The notes beneath the pieces are model-generated. The model saw nothing but the letters and a program-made list of their open reading frames with translations, did not search any database and was not told the origin of the DNA. The position numbers were made by a program, and so were the translations under genes. A stretch of 64,000 nucleotides of DNA from assembly GCA_019448385.1 (NCBI GenBank), contig JAGTXO010000007.1:806001-870000 (forward strand). Reading direction: 5' to 3'. Positions 35,327 through 45,307 of this stretch are shown piece by piece. Numbering within the stretch: position 1 is the stretch's first letter; every line of letters begins with the position of its first letter. The DNA is from Diacronema lutheri. Its lineage: Eukaryota > Haptophyta > Pavlovophyceae > Pavlovales > Pavlovaceae.

Positions 35327-36307
35327 ATGTCCCCCCACCTCCGACGGGCGCTCACGCCGGAGGCGCTCGCCATGGCCGCGTGCGCGGTCGCGCTTGCAAC
35401 GGTACCGTCGCACGAGAGCTTCGTCGAGCACTTGCACGCCGCGGAATTGCAGCCGCAGGGTTGGGCCGGCGGCGTTCGCTTGGCGCTGCGCGGCGCAAGC
35501 GTCGCGCTGCTCGCCGAGTCGGAGCGCTACGCCGTCGCGCGCGTGGGCACGTACGACGGGCGGCGGTTCGTCGGCTGCTTCGGCTGCTGGCTGCCGCTTC
35601 CATCCGTGCCGCCTGCGCTCGCCGACCCGCTCGGCGTCTGCGCGCGCTGGCTGTGCGCGAGGAACGCGTCGGGCGGCACATGGGCGCCGCACGAGGCCTT
35701 TGGCGTCGCGTGCCTCGTCGTCTTCGCGCTGTGGCACGTGCTGCCCGAGGGAGTCATGTGGCGGCACTTCACGACGTCGCCCTCCGCGCTCCGCTCTGGC
35801 CGCGTCTGGACGCTGCTCACCGCCGCCGTCTCGCACTGCGAGCCGATCCACCTGCTCCACAACCTCCTTTCCATCTTTGCCGTCGCGCCGCAGCTCGCCG
35901 CGCGCGTGCCGTGTCGCGAGCTCGCCGAGCTGCTGCTCGCGAGCGCGCTTGCGTCGTCCTGCGCGAGCCTGCTCGCCGCCTACTCCGCCGATCGCGCGCG
36001 CCACGCCGCGCCACCTTCGCTCGGCGCTTCGGGCGTCGTCCTCGCACTCGCGGCCGCGCGCGCGACGCTCTCGCCGGCGCAGCGGTGCGCGGTGTACGGC
36101 GTCGAGATGCCCGCGTCGCACGCGTTGCTCGTGCAGCTCGCGCTCGACTGCGCGCTCGCCGCATACGCGCACAGCACGCGGCGGCACGGCGCCGGCCGCG
36201 CGGCCGCCGACGTCCAGGTCGACGTCGCGGCGCACGCCGGCGGCGCGCTCTGCGGCTGGTGGATCGCGCGCACGCGCTGGCGCGCGCTCAGCCTCTTCTA
36301 CCTTTGA
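35327..36307 (+). CDS. Rhomboid intramembrane serine protease
   Basis: Single exon, 326 residues. The catalytic elements are present in order: SGRVWTLLTAAVSHCEPIHL followed by LHNLLSIF (TM2 His/Asn region near 174), SLGASGVVLALAAA (GxSG with catalytic Ser near 232) and VDVAAHAGGALCGWW (catalytic His near 302). The FxxxHxxxxHL-type spacing and at least six hydrophobic segments fit an active rhomboid, not a pseudoprotease. A luminal domain of about 100 residues precedes the membrane core. Rhomboids cut membrane proteins within or next to the bilayer; compartment and substrate are unknown. The start is the first ATG after the AT-rich upstream block. Confidence 0.88.
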   Translation: MSPHLRRALTPEALAMAACAVALATVPSHESFVEHLHAAELQPQGWAGGVRLALRGASVALLAESERYAVARVGTYDGRRFVGCFGCWLPLPSVPPALADPLGVCARWLCARNASGGTWAPHEAFGVACLVVFALWHVLPEGVMWRHFTTSPSALRSGRVWTLLTAAVSHCEPIHLLHNLLSIFAVAPQLAARVPCRELAELLLASALASSCASLLAAYSADRARHAAPPSLGASGVVLALAAARATLSPAQRCAVYGVEMPASHALLVQLALDCALAAYAHSTRRHGAGRAAADVQVDVAAHAGGALCGWWIARTRWRALSLFYL

Positions 36308-36469
36308 GTTGAGGTGGCGTCGCCTCTCCCCTCTCCCTGCCGTTCGGCAGTGTGGGCCCGAGACTGAACGAGACTGGGACAGTGGGGGTGGAGGTATATA
36401 GGGCCCTTCCGGGTCCTCCAAGCCGACAAGCGGCCTTGCTGAGGCTGAAGATCGCGTAAAGCTTCGTGC

Positions 36470-38963
36470 TCAGCTGTGTGTGCTGCGGCAGCGCGGCGGC
36501 CCGCCCACCGCCGCCGCGCTGCTTGCCGCGCGCTGCGCGGGCATCGGACGCGCGGCGGCCGCACTGCGGCCGAGTTGCGCCGCCTCGTCCGTGGGCGTGC
36601 CCGCGCGGGTGCGCGCGGCGGCGGCGGCGTCATGCGCGCTGCTGCGGCTCGGCCGGGCCCGCTTCGGCCCCGGCGGCGCGGCGCGCGTGCTCGGGCTGGC
36701 CGAGCCTTCCCGCCGTGTGGCTGCAGCCGGCCGACCGGGCGCTGCGCCACTCGCGGCCGCGGCGCTGGCCCAGCGGAGGCGCTTGGCCGTCGGCGTGGCC
36801 CCGCGCGTCGGCGAGCTCGCGCCGCTCGCGCCGCCGCCCGGAGCGCCGCGGCTGGCGCCACGGCGGCGCGCGCCACGGCCATCGCGCCGTGAGCCGCCAG
36901 CACCAGCGCCGGCGCCGGGCGCGGCTGTGCCGGCGGTGGCGGCAGCGGCGGCTGCTGCGCCACCGGCCGTGCGCGCGCCACGGCCGCGCCCGCCGCGCCC
37001 GCTGCGCCCGCCGCGCCCGCCGCGCGCGACGCGCGCGCCGCGCGCGCCGAGCCCGTCGCCGCCGCTGCCGCCGTCGCCTGCCGTGCCGGCCTCATCGGCG
37101 CCCTCCTCGTCCTCCTTGTGCTCCTTGTGCGTGCGGAGCGCGCGCGCCCAGCCTTGCTTGACGCGCTCGAAGCGGCCGCGCTTGGACGTGATGCGCTCAC
37201 GCATGCCGAGGTGGTCGGCGACCATGTCGAGCACGTCGTGGTAGATGTTGCGCGCTGCCGTCCAGTCGCGGTGGTAGAGCATGCCGCACGTGTCGCACCG
37301 CGCCGCCCGCCACGCGCCGCGACCGCCCGCCGCCGTGCGCGCGTACGGCTGCAGCGTGCCGGCGCAGCGCTGCACCGGCCGCGGCCCGCCAGCCGCCGCC
37401 GGGCCAGCCGCCGCCGCCGCCGCGGGCGCGCCGGCGGCGTCCGCGGCAGGCGCCGCGCTCGGAGCGGGCGTGCCCCGCTTCACCTCGCGCAGCTCCGAGC
37501 AGCACTTGGAGCTCAGCGGCTCGGGCACGAGCGTCGCCGCGACGCCGCGCCGGCGCAGCGCGCGGAGCAGGCCCTCGCCGAGCGCGGGCGGCTTGCCGCG
37601 CACACGGCCGCCGCCGCCGCGAGACCGGAGCAGCCAGTCGCCGCACACGACGAGCAGCTGGTCGGGCCGGAGCCCCCGCTCGGTCGCATGCACGCGCACG
37701 AGCCGCGCCGCCGCGAGCGCGCACGCGCGCCGGTTGAGGCCGCCGCGCCGCCCGCGCGCGCTCAGCCGCGCGGGCGAGTTGTGCACGTGCCGCGTCTGCG
37801 TGCGCACCCGCGTGTGCGCGCGCGTGAAGCTGACCTGCTCGTTGGCCTCGAGCACGGTGTGCCCGCGGTGCTCCGCGCCGAGCGCCGCCTCGAGCGCGGC
37901 CGCCGTCGCCGGCGCGCACGGCGCGCCAGCGGCTTCCGCCGCGGCATCGAGCGGCCGGTGCGCTGCGCGACGGCCCTTCTCGCGCTCGGGCGCGTGCCGC
38001 GCGCGCGCGGCGCGCTCGCGCTGCCCGAGCGTGACCGAGACGGGCTTCTGCCCGCAGCCGCCCTCCGCGTACGAGACGACGCCGGCCGTGCCCGGGTCCA
38101 TCGCGGCGAGCGAGAGGCCGTGGCGCGTGCGCGCGTCGGCCAGCTGCGCGGGGGTCGCGACGTCGACCGGGCCGTTCGGATCGCGCCACCGCGTGAGATA
38201 CGACGCCTCGCCGAGCCGCCGCGGCTCGAACACTGGCTTGACCACTTTGATGTCGCCGCCGTTGATGAGCACGAGCTCGACCGGCTGCGGCCCGGCGGAC
38301 GCGATCGCGGGCGGCACGGCGGTGCTGGACCACCCGCGCCGCTGCTCCTTGGTGACGGTGTCGTCAGGCCGCTCCGCGCCCGACCAGCGAAGCGCGGGCA
38401 CGTCCAGGTCGAAGATGCGGCCCAAGATCGCATCCTTGATGCGCGGGTCGCTCGTCGATGCGCGCGCGCACGGGTGCGGCCCGCCGTCCGCCGTCGGCAG
38501 CTGGCGCGCCTTGTCGTCGACGAAGCCCTTGTCCTCCTTGTCGAGCAGCAGGTACAAGTCGAGCACGGTCAGCGCGGTGTAGCGCTGCTGCATCGCGCTC
38601 CGCCGGGGGCAGAGCGCGTGCGGCGGCGGCTCGCCGGTGATGTGCGTGAAGAGCATGCCGAGCCGCGCGACCAGCGCAACGCCCATCTCCACCCTGTCCG
38701 GCTGCGCCCGCGCGCGCGCGTATGCGGCGCGAGCGCGGCGCGCGCGGCGCGCGCTGCCGTCAGCCTCGCGCGCGCCGCGCGCGCCGCGCCCGCAGCCGCC
38801 ACGGCGCACGCGCGGCCGGACGGCCGGACGGCCGCACGTGCGAAGGCGCCCTGCCCCGCCACCCCGGTGCGCGCCACGGCGATGGGGCGTCCGCGCGCGC
38901 ATGTCGCGCCGGGCGCGGCGGCAGAGCGCGGCGGCCGCGCGAGCGACGCACCACCCAGCCCAG

Positions 38964-38994
<31 letters not shown>

Positions 38995-41135
38995 TCTGCG
39001 CGCGCGCCCGCTCGCACGGGGCGGGCGGGCGCGGCGCGCGCGCGCGCGCGCGCGCGGCCGGCGCAGGCGCACCGTCAGGAAGTAGTTCGTCGTGTGCTTA
39101 ACCGCGGGGTCGTCGTTCGACGCGTAGTCGACAGGCAGCACGAGCCAGTCGGCGAACTGCTTGAGCCCGTTGGGCAGCTGCTCCACGGCCCCGCCCGCGT
39201 CGCCAACCCACAGCTTGGCGAAGAGCCCCTCGACGGCCGTGTCGCGCTCCGCGGTCGGCGCGCGCCCACCGCGCGGCTTGGCGGCCTCGTCCGCGTCGAC
39301 GGCCGCGCGGAGCAGCTTGCGCAGCAGCTTGCGCGCGACGCGGCGCGGGTGCATCTTGAAGGCGGTGAAGATCTGCTCCGCCTCGTGGCCGATGGAGCCT
39401 TTGAGCGCGAGGCCCGTGCGCGTCGGCGGCGCGTCGCCCTGCAGGACGCGCTCAATGTGCTCCTGGTTGCGCTGCCGCTCGCGCGCGTGCGCCTCCGTGA
39501 GCGTAAGGCCGCGCTTCGTGCCCGACGGCAGCTGGAGCTGCCGGAGCAAGTTGTCCACGTCCTGCTCGTCGGTTGGGTAGCCGGGCACCGCGTCGGCGCG
39601 GCGCGGCTGGCACCCGCCGTGCGCGCACCGCCCGCACTCGGGGAGCGACGTGTGCGTGCGGTCGGCGAACACCGCGTACGCCACGTGCGTGGCCTCGTCG
39701 GCCTCGGCTGCAACGCGCAAGAGCGTCGCACCGTATTTTTTGCGCGCGTGGAAGGCGCCGGCTGGGAGGCGCAGGGTTTGGTACGTGGCGACGAGCTCTT
39801 TTGGCCGCTGCAGGTAGGCGGCGGGCGCCGCCGGCTGCGGCGCGGCCGGCTGCGGCGCGGCCGGCTGCGGCGCGGTGGCCGGCGGCGCGGCGGCCGGCTC
39901 GGCGCACACGCCGCACACGAGCACGGGCGCGCCGGCCGGTCCGGCCGGTCCGGCCGTGCGCTGCGCGTCGGCGGCCACGGCCGAGCCGCCGGCCGTCGGC
40001 GCGCTCGCGTGCGCGGCGGGCGCCTGCCGCGCGGCCGGACTGCCGCGCGCGCGCGCGCCGAGCGCGGCCGGCTGCGGCGCGGCCGGCTGCGGCGCGGCCG
40101 GCTGCGGCGCGGTGGCCGCCGGCTGCGGCGCGGCCGGCTGCGGCGCGGCCGGCTGTGGCGCGGTGGCAGGCGGCGCGGCGGCCGGCTGCGGCGCGGCCGG
40201 CTGCGGCGCGGCGGCCGGCTCGGCGCACACACCGCACACGAGCACGGGCGCGCCGGCCGGTCCGGCCGGTCCGGCCGTGCGCTGCGCGTCGGCGGCCACG
40301 GCCGAGCCGCCGGCCGTCGGCGCGCTCGCGTGCGCGAGCGCCGCGGCCCCAGCGGCCGCGGGCGCGGGTGTGGCGCTGGTCGATCCGCCTGCCGCCGCCG
40401 CCGCGCGCGCGGCCGCGCGCGCGGCCGCGCGCGCGCGCTCGAGCTCGGCGCGAAGCTGCCCGGCAAGCCGAGCGCCGGCCGCGCGCACGGCGCGCTCGTT
40501 GGGCCACGCGCACCCGGCATTGCCGCGCAGACTGCCCGGCGGCGCGCGCAGCACGTGCTGCGCAAGCGCGAGCGCCCAGACGCGCGCCTGACCGGCGGGC
40601 GGCACGTGCGCGCGCGACCGCTCCGCTCGCTGCAGCCGCTCGACGGTCAGGCCGCGCGCGATGTGGCGCTCGGCGAGCTGCTCCGCCCAGCGCAACGGCG
40701 CCGCCGCGCCTCGCGCCGCGCACGCCGGCTCGCGCTCGAGCACGCGCAGGCCGAGACCGCCGCTCGCGCGGGTGAGCACGAGCAGCAGCTGCGGGTCGGC
40801 GCCTTCATCTGGCGCATACGCGAGCAGCAGCGCGTCGCACGTGGCGTCGTCGAGCGCGGCGCGCAGCCTCGCGCGGAGTTTGACAAACAGTTTGGCCAGT
40901 TGGCCAAACTGTTGGCCCACAGTGCACGTGCCCGGACTGTGCCGGACCTTGTCCGGAAACGCTGCCGCACTAGTCAAAAGTCACTCTGAGTCAGTATCAC
41001 TCAGTCACCCTCACACTCAGAGTCGTCACTAGCGGCCGCAGGCTCGCTGACATTGAATCTCTGCCCTGAGAGGTCGGGGTGCGCTCCGCGCATGTGCTCC
41101 ATGAAGCCAAAGTTGATGCGCAGGAGGCAGAGCAT
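36470..41135 (-). CDS. Fanzor-type (eukaryotic TnpB, OMEGA) RNA-guided nuclease homologue
   Basis: The main exons are 40969-39073 and 38701-36470, with a provisional first exon at 41135-41017. The C-terminal half carries the Fanzor/TnpB RuvC layout: AAMDPGTAGVVSY (first catalytic Asp), an Arg-rich helix, LLVVCGDWLLRS, EPLSSKCCSEL (the [ST][ST]xxC start of the zinc finger) about 198 residues after the Asp, then RCDTCGMLYHRDWTAARNIY with the RD of RuvC-III. This meets the published Fanzor pattern D-x(125-275)-[TS][TS]xx-C4 finger-RD, although the first Cys pair is CC rather than CxxC. Upstream are a charged helical block and two copies of a VLVCGVC-containing segment in PQPAA repeats. The 371-bp intron 38702-39072 holds a poly(C) tract. 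A long Gly/Ala/Arg tail has NLS-like TAKRLRW and PKRARPSR. Exon 1 needs an unusually short 47-bp intron and may be wrong. Confidence 0.72.
38702..39072 (-). other. Intron of the Fanzor-type gene (371 bp)
   Basis: ACG|GTGCGCCTGCG donor and GGGCGCAG|CCGGAC acceptor, phase 0, joining NYFLT to PDRVEMGVALVARLG. It contains a 28-nt homopolymer at 38964-38991. Confidence 0.7.
39896..40336. repeat. Duplicated ~118-bp block and 15-bp repeats in the Fanzor-type gene
   Basis: Blocks at about 39896-40013 and 40218-40336 are almost identical and both encode HASAPTAGGSAVAADAQRTA ... VLVCGVCAEP. Between and beside them run CGGCCGGCTGCGGCG units encoding PQPAA. Confidence 0.85.
40969..41031. repeat. Imperfect inverted repeat at the 5' end of the Fanzor-type gene
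   Basis: CACTAGTCAAAAGTCACTCT(GAGT) at 40969-40992 faces ACTCAGAGTCGTCACTAG at 41015-41032. The ends CTAGT and the cores ACTCTGAGT/ACTCAGAGT pair exactly. It may be a hairpin or a small element end. Confidence 0.6.
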
Positions 41136-41670
41136 CTCGAGCTCCTCCTCGCCAAGGGGGTGTTGGCATTGTGTCTGTGCTGCATGTGTGAGTGTGACTG
41201 CATGTCCGTGTGACACGCATGGCGGATGTCCGTCGGCGGATCCTATCGCCGGGTTTACTTGGGGATTCGGTGTCTTAACGAAGACGAGAAGAAACGAAGA
41301 CCGCGCTCGGCCAGGCCGAGCACTAGGTGGCGCTCGACTCGCCTGGTCCGCCCATCGGGGACAGGGAGTCGGAGTGAGCTACTGCGTCGACAAGTTGATC
41401 GGGAAGTCTAGCACGTCACGTCACTCTTCAGTCGTCATGAGCATCGGACGGCCGCACGATGGCCGCTCAGCACCTCGTCCGCGCCGCCCCTCGTCGCGCT
41501 CGCCGCCTCCGCAGTGCGCGCAAGCGGCTTCGTGACGGCACGCGAGGCCACGCCGCGCGCTGCAGGTGCCTTCGCGCGCTGCATCGTCTGTCTGCCGGTC
41601 CGACGCGCTCTGCTCTGACCGTACGGACGGCACGCCCGACGAGATCTCGTCGCGTGCACGCTCGCACAAC
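41136..41670. other. Stretch without a supported gene
   Basis: Between the provisional Fanzor start and the next coding remnant. Only short frames are seen. Sequence is less GC-skewed than neighbouring introns, and TG-rich words (TGTGTGAGTGTGACTG) occur near 41185-41201. Confidence 0.5.
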
Positions 41671-42461
41671 ATGCACCCCCAGTACGTCTTCGAGCTGCTG
41701 ACCGACGAGATCTTCGGCGACGACCTGCTCGTCGCCCGGCACTACCGCGTGCGCATCCTTCGGCGCGTCGCCCGCCGCCGCGATGCGGCCGAGGCCAACG
41801 TTTGGCTCGACGGCGGGCCCGCCGACTCGGTCGTCGGCGCGTGCATGTGCGGCCGAATCTACGCGCTCAAGTGCATGGGCCGGCTCGTGCGCGGCGCCCG
41901 GATCCTCGCGCTGCTGCGCAAGAATGTCGCGCTCGCCACGTGCCGCGCGCACCTCATGGGCCACATGCTCCAGCGCATCGTCGGCGACGGCGGCGTCGCG
42001 CGGCTGCTGCAGCTGGTTGCAGCTCGTTCGCGTGGATCACAACACGCTCAACGCCGAGCACCAGGCCTTGGAAGCACAGCATGACACCGGCCAAATCATG
42101 CGACGGCATGTGCGCGCGCGCCGACGCGCTCTTCAAGGACCTCGCACGGGCGCACGAGCACGCTCACAAGCTCGATGGCTATCTGGTGTGGTGCAGCGAG
42201 CGCCTCCGTGAGAGTGCCTGTTTCAACGGAGCGCTCAAGAACCTGATCACGCGGTGCAGCATGAGATGTGCTGGCTCCACGCCGAGATGTCGTCGCTCGT
42301 TGCGAGTTCGCCCGAGGCTTACGCAAACGACAGCGAGGCCACCGACTTCAAGGACCACGGCGTGTGCGTCGAGTTCGATGTCTTCAACCGCGACGAGGTC
42401 GAGGGCGCGCCCGTGCCCGCGACCGCGCCCACGAAGGCAGAGCCGGGCATCGAGTCCGAAG

Positions 42462-42494
<33 letters not shown>

Positions 42495-42767
42495 GGCAGA
42501 GCCGCGCACCGAGCCCAAGTGAGCCAACGTGCCGCCGAACTCGCCCAAGCTCTCGTCGGTCGACGGCCAGGCCACCGAGTACAAGACCTCCTACGCGAAC
42601 TCACGTGCTCGCCACCTGCAACGCCTCGAGTTCACGCACGCGTTCGAGTCTGTGCAGGCCGAGGTCGCTAAGTCAAAGCGCGCCAAGGTTCCGGCCACCG
42701 GCGCATCGAGGCGCTGGCTGCGCAACACGGCCGTGCGCAACACCCGCAGCTCGGCCAACGGCAAGTA
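41671..42767 (+). pseudogene. Multi-frameshift coding remnant of unknown family
   Basis: Coding-like protein segments succeed one another in changing frames with no splice signals between them. From ATG 41671: MHPQYVFELLTDEIFGDDLL ... VWLDGGPADSVVGACMCGRI ... HLMGHMLQRIVGDGG (to about 42010). Then RVDHNTLNAEHQALEAQHD, then AKSCDGMCARADALFKDLAR followed by AHEHAHKLDGYLVWCSERL (about 42080-42245). Then QHEMCWLHAEMSSLVASSPE ... DHGVCVEFDVFNRDEVEGAP (about 42255-42470). Finally PPNSPKLSSVDGQATEYKTS ... FESVQAEVAKSKRAKV and a stop near 42767. At least four shifts are needed. The segments do not resemble a family I know. It is probably a decayed mobile-element or virus-like gene next to the Fanzor locus (inference). 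Confidence 0.5.
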
Positions 42768-43766
42768 GCGCGCCGGCGCAGCGCACGGTATGCCGCGGCG
42801 AGCTCAGTCGCGAAGAGTGTCCGACTGGCCGCGCCCTCCACGGGGTGCACGCGCACTCGGCGCGGTCCGGTCAGTCAGAGGGCCTCAGATTGCGCGATGC
42901 CAGTTGCGATCCCCCCCCGGAATCCGCCATTCTATTCTACTGGGCGTCAATCACCCAAGCCCTTCCGGTCGCCCGCATTCCGGGGTCGGACCCTCCGTCG
43001 GCCCGGCTCGGGCCCTCCGTCCGCCGCGCCCGCTCGACCCCGAATTCTACTCAAAATCGGCCGGTCAGGAGGGGGGTCTCGGTCCTAGGCTCGTCCTAAG
43101 CCTCGCTCCGACCCCTCGAGCGCTCATTGGCTGGCTTTCAACCCTTGATTGTACGACCCGGGTCGTACTCTCAGCCTTACATTGGCCGGACCACCCCGGA
43201 CCGCGCCCTATATAGCGTAAACCTTCGCTTGCGACGGCTGCGCCCTCGCGCTCTGCTGGCCGCGCTCCGCGCGCCCCGCCGCCCCTGCCCATCGACTGCG
43301 CCGGCACCGCGAACAACGTACTTTTCGCCCCGGTCGGTGGGTTTGGGGATGGCGGGGCGCGCGTGCGCGGCCACGCGGCCAGCATCGCGGCGCTTGCCAC
43401 GCTGGCGGCGGGTGGCGGTACGCTTCGCGGCGGCGGCAGGGGCTGCGACGCGGCGGGGAGGGCGGCGGCTCGCTGGCGGCGGGCGTCGCGCTCTGCAGCG
43501 GCGGCGGGCGGCTTGGCGACGTGGCAGGCGGCGGCTCGGGGGTGGCGGTCGTCGCCGACGATCTTCGGGCCTCGGCGTGCGCGTGCGCGTCGGCCGGTGG
43601 TGTGATTGACGGCGGCCACCGGTGCGGCGGCGCGCGGGCGGCGGCGCGCGGTGGCTAGGCGCGAGTGGGCCTTTGGGCCTGCTCCGCCTGGCGCCTCGCT
43701 GCGCACTTCCTGACCCCATCTGTTGACCCGTCGGAAAGCGTCGTTAGTATATAGCGTCAGGTCAGC
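42768..43766. other. About 1 kb without a convincing gene; TATA-like boxes
   Basis: Contains a C-rich segment with repeated CGGACCCTCCGTC/CGGGCCCTCCGTC words (about 42985-43025), CCTATATAGCGTAA at about 43209-43222 and a second TATATAGCGT at 43748-43757. Gly- and Arg-rich frames exist on both strands (43250-43660), but none shows a recognisable domain or a clear codon preference. Confidence 0.5.
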
Positions 43767-45192
43767 ATGGGTGGCGACGGAGGTAGGGCGCGAGCTTGCA
43801 TCTCTTTCGTCACGCACGCGCGCCCGTCTTTGCGCGCCGCGGGCGGTGTGGCTTACGCCTCGCGCCTCGTTTGACCGCTCGCCCGCCCGCCCGCCTGCTC
43901 TTTTCGTCCCCGCGCCCCGCCATCCGGCAGGCGGCTTCAAGGCGTACAATGACCACGAATGGGCGACCGGCCACTCGGCCAAGACGAACCCGTGGGTGCG
44001 CGCGAAGGGCAAGTTTGGGTCGGAGGCGGCCAAGAAGATTGCGCTCGACGTGGCGGCGCACGAGAATCGCCTTGCGCCCTCGCGCATCTGGGTGCCCGCC
44101 GCGGAGAAGGCGTGCGCGTTCGACGCGTCCGACACGTTTGCGGGCGCGCGCGATGGCTGGGTCTTCAAGATGGGTGCGCGCGGCGTCGGGTACTACAAGG
44201 ACGAGGGCGCATGGGTAGACGGGCGCGCGGTTGACGCTGGCGCGCTCGCTCGGCCCGTGTCAGAACGCGCGCGACGGCCGCGCGTCTTCTTTGATCTCGT
44301 CGCCGGCGGCCGGCCGGTCGGGCGGATCGTGCTCAGCCTATGGGCAGACGTCGCACCGCGCGCGTGCGGCACTTTCCACCGGCTCGTGGTCGGCGGACTG
44401 GGCACGACGCAGCACACGGCCGCGCCGCGCCGCATCCACTACCGCGGCGCGCCCATCGACCGCATCGTGCCGTCCCTTGGCGTCTTCTGCGGCGCGATCG
44501 ACGGCGCGGACGAGACCCTCCGAGCCGAGCCCGAGCCGGTCGAGCTGACGCAGGCGGAGGCGGACGCGCGGCACGCGCGGCACGCGCATGCCGGCCTGCT
44601 CGCCACGGATTCGGCCGACGGCCCGCTTGCGCGCACGGCGCGCTTCGTCCTGACGCTCGCCGCCGCGCCGCAGTTCGACGGCCGCCGCCTCGTGTATGGC
44701 CAGGTCGTCTCAGGGCTTGGCGTGCTGCTCGAGCTGGAGCGCGTGCCGACGGACGCGGCGGGCGTGCCGACGGGCGCGGGCGTGCGCATCGCCGAGTGCG
44801 GCCTTGTCGCCGACGGCGCCGACGACTCGCTTGATGGCTACGATGCCGCCCGCGCCGCTTCGGCCGGCGGCGCGGTGTTCGGAGACGCGCCGCTCGACGC
44901 GGCGCGCGCGCGCGCGCTGAGCGAGCAGACGGTGGAGCGCGTGGGCAATGCGGTGAGCGAGGGCCTTGCGCGCCTTTGCCAAGCCAAGCGACCGCGCGAC
45001 GGCGCCGCCGACGACGCGGCCGCCGCCGCGCGGCCGCCCGCTGACAGCGGCGCGGCCACGGCGGGCGCGGCGACCCGCGGCGGCGCACGCGGCGCGGCGC
45101 GTTCGGGAGCCACGTCGGCCGTGGCCGCACGCTGGCAGGCGCCGTTGGACGAGCTGTCGGATGACGAGTCCGCGTCTGACGGTGGCGCCTGA
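43767..45192 (+). CDS. Divergent cyclophilin-type PPIase domain protein
   Basis: Two exons (43767-43782, 43931-45192) encode 425 residues. The tiny first exon MGGDG joins in phase 1 to GGFKAYNDHEWATGHSAKTN, followed by a small conserved-looking module (WVFKMGARGVGYYKDEG). The cyclophilin domain (about 120-300) has RVFFDLVAGGRPVGRIVLSL, IDRIVPSLGVFCG and VYGQVVSGLGVLLELERVP. The Arg of the DRI motif is kept, but the Phe after IxP, the Gln/Gly core and the Trp position (QFDGRRLV instead of WLDGKHV) are changed, so isomerase activity is doubtful. A protein-interaction role is more likely. The C-terminal 110 residues are disordered and end in an acidic DELSDDESASDGG tail. Confidence 0.8.
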
Positions 45193-45285
45193 CACGCGGC
45201 CCATTGATTGGGCGAGCGACTGGGAGAAAAATAGAGGCCTTTTCCGCTTTTCCGCTTTTCAGTTTTCAAATTTCACCCATCACTG

Positions 45286-45295
45286 TTTTTAAAAG
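45286..45295 (+). promoter_or_regulatory. TTTTTAAAAG box upstream of the aminopeptidase gene
   Basis: Lies 13 bp before the ATG at 45308 in a locally T-rich segment. Same motif type as at 606, 52304 and 57907. Confidence 0.35.
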
Positions 45296-45307
45296 AAGGG
45301 GCAAACG

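Noticed and set aside
38569-40977. Reading the two halves of the Fanzor-type gene as separate genes
   Set aside because: They are joined by a phase-matched GTGCGC...GCGCAG intron, and the upstream frame has no stop before the donor, so one gene is simpler; the 5' end remains open.
41671-42767. Normal spliced gene at 41.7-42.8 kb
   Set aside because: The frame changes occur within a few bases of each other's coding segments, with no GT/GC...AG pairs of plausible length between them.
43065-44168. 367-residue minus-strand ORF and overlapping plus-strand Gly/Arg-rich ORFs at 43.1-44.2 kb
   Set aside because: Low-complexity frames overlapping the cyclophilin exon; no domain and no coherent splice model.
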